Origin: Archangium sp.
GTDB taxonomy: Bacteria; Myxococcota; Myxococcia; Myxococcales; Myxococcaceae
Assembly (NCBI GenBank): GCA_016793585.1
Contig: JAEUJR010000190.1
Location: forward strand, 1-8,126
Reading direction: 5' to 3'
Length of the DNA stretch: 8,126 bases
The notes beneath the pieces were generated by a model. That model saw only the letters and a list, made by a program, of their open reading frames with translations. It had not been told where the DNA came from and made no database searches. Positions 6,315-8,126 of the stretch are shown here, in pieces (the first letter of the stretch is position 1; every line of letters begins with the position of its first letter). A program made the position numbers and the translations under genes.

Positions 6315-7634
6315 TCAGCCCGCCTCGGCCGCCGCGTCACGCATCAAGGTGGCGAGAATCTCCTTCGCCTTCTCGACCTTCACCTGACCGGCCTTCACGA
6401 GGCCGTTGGCGACCTGCTCGATCCACGGGCCGCGCGCGCCAGCCGTCACCGCGACGCAGCGGGCGTGCATGGCCATGTGGCCCTTCTGAATGCCCACCGA
6501 CCCGAGCGCACGAACGGCCGCGAAGTTCTGTGCGAGCCCGACCGAGACCATCACCATCGCGAGCTCGCGGGCGCTGGTGGTGCGCAGCAGCTTCATGGCC
6601 GCCTGCACCTGGGGGTGAATCTTGATCGGCCCACCCACGGTGCCGATGGCGAGCGGCATCTCGATGCGGCCGACCAGGTGCGCCTCTTCCAACGTCCACG
6701 TCGAGAGCGGGCGGTACTGGCCGTCACGCGCGGCGAAGGCGTGGGCCCCGGCCTCGATGGCGCGCCAGTCTTGCCCGCAGGCGATGGCGACCGAGTCGAC
6801 GCCGTTCATGATGCCCTTGTTGTGCGTCGTCGCGCGGTACGGGTCGGCGACGGCGAAGCGGCTCGCCTGCACGATGCCCTCGGCGATCGACTCACCCGAC
6901 ATGTCGAAGTCGGCGAGCGCGGTGACGGGAATGCGGCAGGTCGAGCGCGCGAGGCGGCGGTCGGCGAGGTTGCTCAGAATGCGCAGGTACACCTTGCCGC
7001 CGGTGATCTGCTCGACGAGCGGGGCCACGCCTTCGGCCATCGTGTTGATGAGGTTCGCGCCCATCGCCTCCTGGGTGTCGATGAGCAGGTGAACGATGAG
7101 CAGCGGCTCTCCGCGCGGGCCTTCGGGCGCCGGCAGAATGCGCACCTCGACGTCCTTGGCGCCGCCGCCGCGCGTCTGCATCGACGGGTGGAAGCTGTTC
7201 GCCAGCGCGAGAAGCTGCTCCTTGTGCGCGACGAGCTTCTTCGAGGCCTCGGTGGGGTCGCCGAAGTTGGTGACCTGAATCTGGCCGATCATGATCGGGT
7301 CGTCGGCCTCGGCGACGAAGCCACCACCCTCTCGCGCGATCTTGGCGGCGAAGCTGACGGCGGCGATGACGGAGGGCTCCTCGACCGCCATGGGCACCAC
7401 GTAGTCGCGCCCGTTCACCTGCATGTTGAGGCCGAGCCCCAGCGGCAGGCCGAAGATGCCGACCGCGTTCTCGATCATCGTGTTCGCGAGATCTGGCGTC
7501 AGCCCGGTGCCGCCGCCGATGGCGTGGCTCTCTTCGGGCGTCAGCTTGAACATGCGCGAGACCATGCCCAACCGGTCCACGACCGGGAGCTTGTGGAAGC
7601 CACTCAACCGCGAGGTCACCGTCGTCTCACCCAT
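6315..7634 (-). CDS. mvaA: Hydroxymethylglutaryl-CoA reductase, class II
   Basis: This soluble enzyme interconverts HMG-CoA and mevalonate with NAD(P)H; in this operon the direction should be mevalonate synthesis. It has 439 residues and no membrane anchor, as in class II (Pseudomonas mevalonii type). Family signatures are ENAVGIFGLPLGLGLN (55-70), EEPSVIAA (85-92), AMGANLINTMAE (190-201), THNKGIMNGVDS (270-281) and GIQKGHMAMHAR (381-392). By comparison with P. mevalonii the catalytic residues are Glu86, Lys273, Asp289 and His386 (there Glu83, Lys267, Asp283, His381); all are present. The position that in P. mevalonii is Asp146, linked to NADH preference, appears to be His149 here, so NADPH use is plausible. 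I chose the ATG at 7634 because AAGGAG lies six bases before it. A GTG five codons earlier is part of the same ribosome-site sequence and is unlikely to be the start. Confidence 0.96.
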   Translation of the reverse strand: MGETTVTSRLSGFHKLPVVDRLGMVSRMFKLTPEESHAIGGGTGLTPDLANTMIENAVGIFGLPLGLGLNMQVNGRDYVVPMAVEEPSVIAAVSFAAKIAREGGGFVAEADDPIMIGQIQVTNFGDPTEASKKLVAHKEQLLALANSFHPSMQTRGGGAKDVEVRILPAPEGPRGEPLLIVHLLIDTQEAMGANLINTMAEGVAPLVEQITGGKVYLRILSNLADRRLARSTCRIPVTALADFDMSGESIAEGIVQASRFAVADPYRATTHNKGIMNGVDSVAIACGQDWRAIEAGAHAFAARDGQYRPLSTWTLEEAHLVGRIEMPLAIGTVGGPIKIHPQVQAAMKLLRTTSARELAMVMVSVGLAQNFAAVRALGSVGIQKGHMAMHARCVAVTAGARGPWIEQVANGLVKAGQVKVEKAKEILATLMRDAAAEAG

Positions 7635-7640
7635 CGTGTT

Positions 7641-7646
7641 CTCCTT
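7641..7646 (-). promoter_or_regulatory. Ribosome binding site of the HMG-CoA reductase gene
   Basis: The reverse strand reads AAGGAG, six bases before the ATG at 7634 and overlapping the last base of the fni stop codon. It decides the reductase start and suggests that ribosomes ending fni reload here. Confidence 0.75.
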
Positions 7647-8126
7647 CACAGCGCCGCCAGCCAGTCCTTCAGCTCACCCGTCACCACGCGAGGCCGTTGG
7701 CGGAGCTCCTGCGGGGTCCGGCACCCCGTCAGCACCATGGCCTGCTTGAACGCCGTCAGAATCGTCGTCATCGCTTCGCGAACACCCGCCACGCCGCGCT
7801 CCTGATGCGCGCGAAACAGCGGCAACGCCATGCCGCCGACGTCAGCGCCGAGCGTGATGGCCTTCGCGACGTCGAGCCCCGTTCGCATGCCGCCCGCCGC
7901 GATGAGAGAGACCCCGGGGCCAACCGCTTTGCGCACGGAGGCGACCGCAGCCGCCGTGGGAATGCCCCAGCTCGAGAACTGTGCACCCACTTCACGAGCG
8001 ACACCTTCGGCGCGGAGCTGCTCGACGCGAACCCAGCTCGTGCCACCCAGGCCGGAGACGTCGATCGTGCGCACGCCGACATCGACGAGCCGCCGCGCGA
8101 CGTCGGGGCTGATGCCGCAGCCCGTC
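7646..8126 (-). CDS. fni: Isopentenyl-diphosphate delta-isomerase, type 2 (C-terminal part; runs off the right edge)
   Basis: The reverse strand is open from the window edge to a TGA at 7648-7646, giving the last 159 residues of an enzyme usually about 350 long. It converts isopentenyl diphosphate to dimethylallyl diphosphate using FMN and reduced nicotinamide, unlike the unrelated metal-dependent type 1 enzyme. The C-terminal half of the TIM barrel is easy to recognise: GCGISPDVARRLVDVGV, then TIDVSGLGGTSWVRVE, SSWGIPTAAAV, and LIAAGGMRTGLDVAKAITLG, whose glycine-rich loop holds the FMN phosphate. GGMALPLFRAH and the closing GELKDWLAAL also match the family ending. The start and the N-terminal substrate-binding residues lie outside the window. 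The stop is 11 bp before the HMG-CoA reductase start, and the reductase ribosome site overlaps it. The internal GTG at 8074 is not the start, because family similarity continues upstream to the edge. Confidence 0.95.
   Translation of the reverse strand, partial: TGCGISPDVARRLVDVGVRTIDVSGLGGTSWVRVEQLRAEGVAREVGAQFSSWGIPTAAAVASVRKAVGPGVSLIAAGGMRTGLDVAKAITLGADVGGMALPLFRAHQERGVAGVREAMTTILTAFKQAMVLTGCRTPQELRQRPRVVTGELKDWLAAL

Larger units (their letters stand above)
2933..8126 (-). other. Mevalonate-pathway operon (runs off the right edge)
   Basis: Five minus-strand genes follow one another with gaps of 11, 3 and 11 bp and then a 4-bp overlap: fni, HMG-CoA reductase, mevalonate kinase, diphosphomevalonate decarboxylase and an unknown membrane protein. 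No space remains for an internal promoter or terminator between them, so a single transcript starting to the right of the window is expected. No phosphomevalonate kinase or HMG-CoA synthase gene is present. Near the end I see no stem-loop with a T-run that would serve as a factor-independent terminator. Confidence 0.85.

Noticed and set aside
6255..7805. A 516-codon plus-strand open frame opposite the HMG-CoA reductase gene.
   Set aside because: It is antisense to a gene with all catalytic motifs; its translation is rich in Arg, His, Asp and Gly without domains, as expected of a GC-rich shadow frame.
1..8126. tRNA or rRNA genes, CRISPR arrays, insertion sequences or attachment sites.
   Set aside because: No cloverleaf, spaced direct repeats, transposase motifs or terminal inverted repeats were seen; almost all bases belong to the genes described.

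Overview
This is a GC-rich (roughly two-thirds G+C by eye) and almost fully coding bacterial window. It carries five genes of a mevalonate-pathway operon on the minus strand, two plus-strand genes (a membrane-anchored transglutaminase-like protein and a zinc-free quinone-oxidoreductase-type dehydrogenase), and the start of an unidentified minus-strand gene. Few bacteria have the mevalonate route. High G+C, frequent GTG starts, a class II HMG-CoA reductase and a type 2 IPP isomerase in this order fit a myxobacterium or other Myxococcota/Deltaproteobacteria-like organism. That assignment is inference, because the window contains no marker gene.

Layout. Positions 1-227 (minus) hold the first 75 codons of an unknown protein that leaves the window on the left. 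Positions 228-328 are a divergent intergenic region with two small palindromes 21 bp apart. Positions 329-1966 (plus) encode a 545-residue protein with three membrane segments, a proline-rich linker and a Cys-His-Asp transglutaminase core. Positions 2005-2943 (plus) encode a 312-residue MDR-family oxidoreductase. Its end overlaps the end of the opposing operon by 11 bp. The rest of the window, 2933-8126 (minus), reads in transcription order: fni (IDI-2, C-terminal 159 residues only), HMG-CoA reductase, mevalonate kinase, diphosphomevalonate decarboxylase, and a 494-residue membrane protein of unknown function.

The operon is very tight. Spacings are 11, 3 and 11 bp, then a 4-bp GTGA overlap, so translation is probably coupled throughout. 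Together the enzymes take HMG-CoA to mevalonate, phosphorylate it, decarboxylate mevalonate diphosphate to isopentenyl diphosphate, and isomerise that to dimethylallyl diphosphate. Phosphomevalonate kinase and HMG-CoA synthase are not in the window and must be encoded elsewhere, possibly just upstream of fni.

The least explained item is the last operon gene. It is translationally coupled to the decarboxylase and has four predicted membrane helices and a large predicted periplasmic region with eight cysteines. I recognise no family for it.
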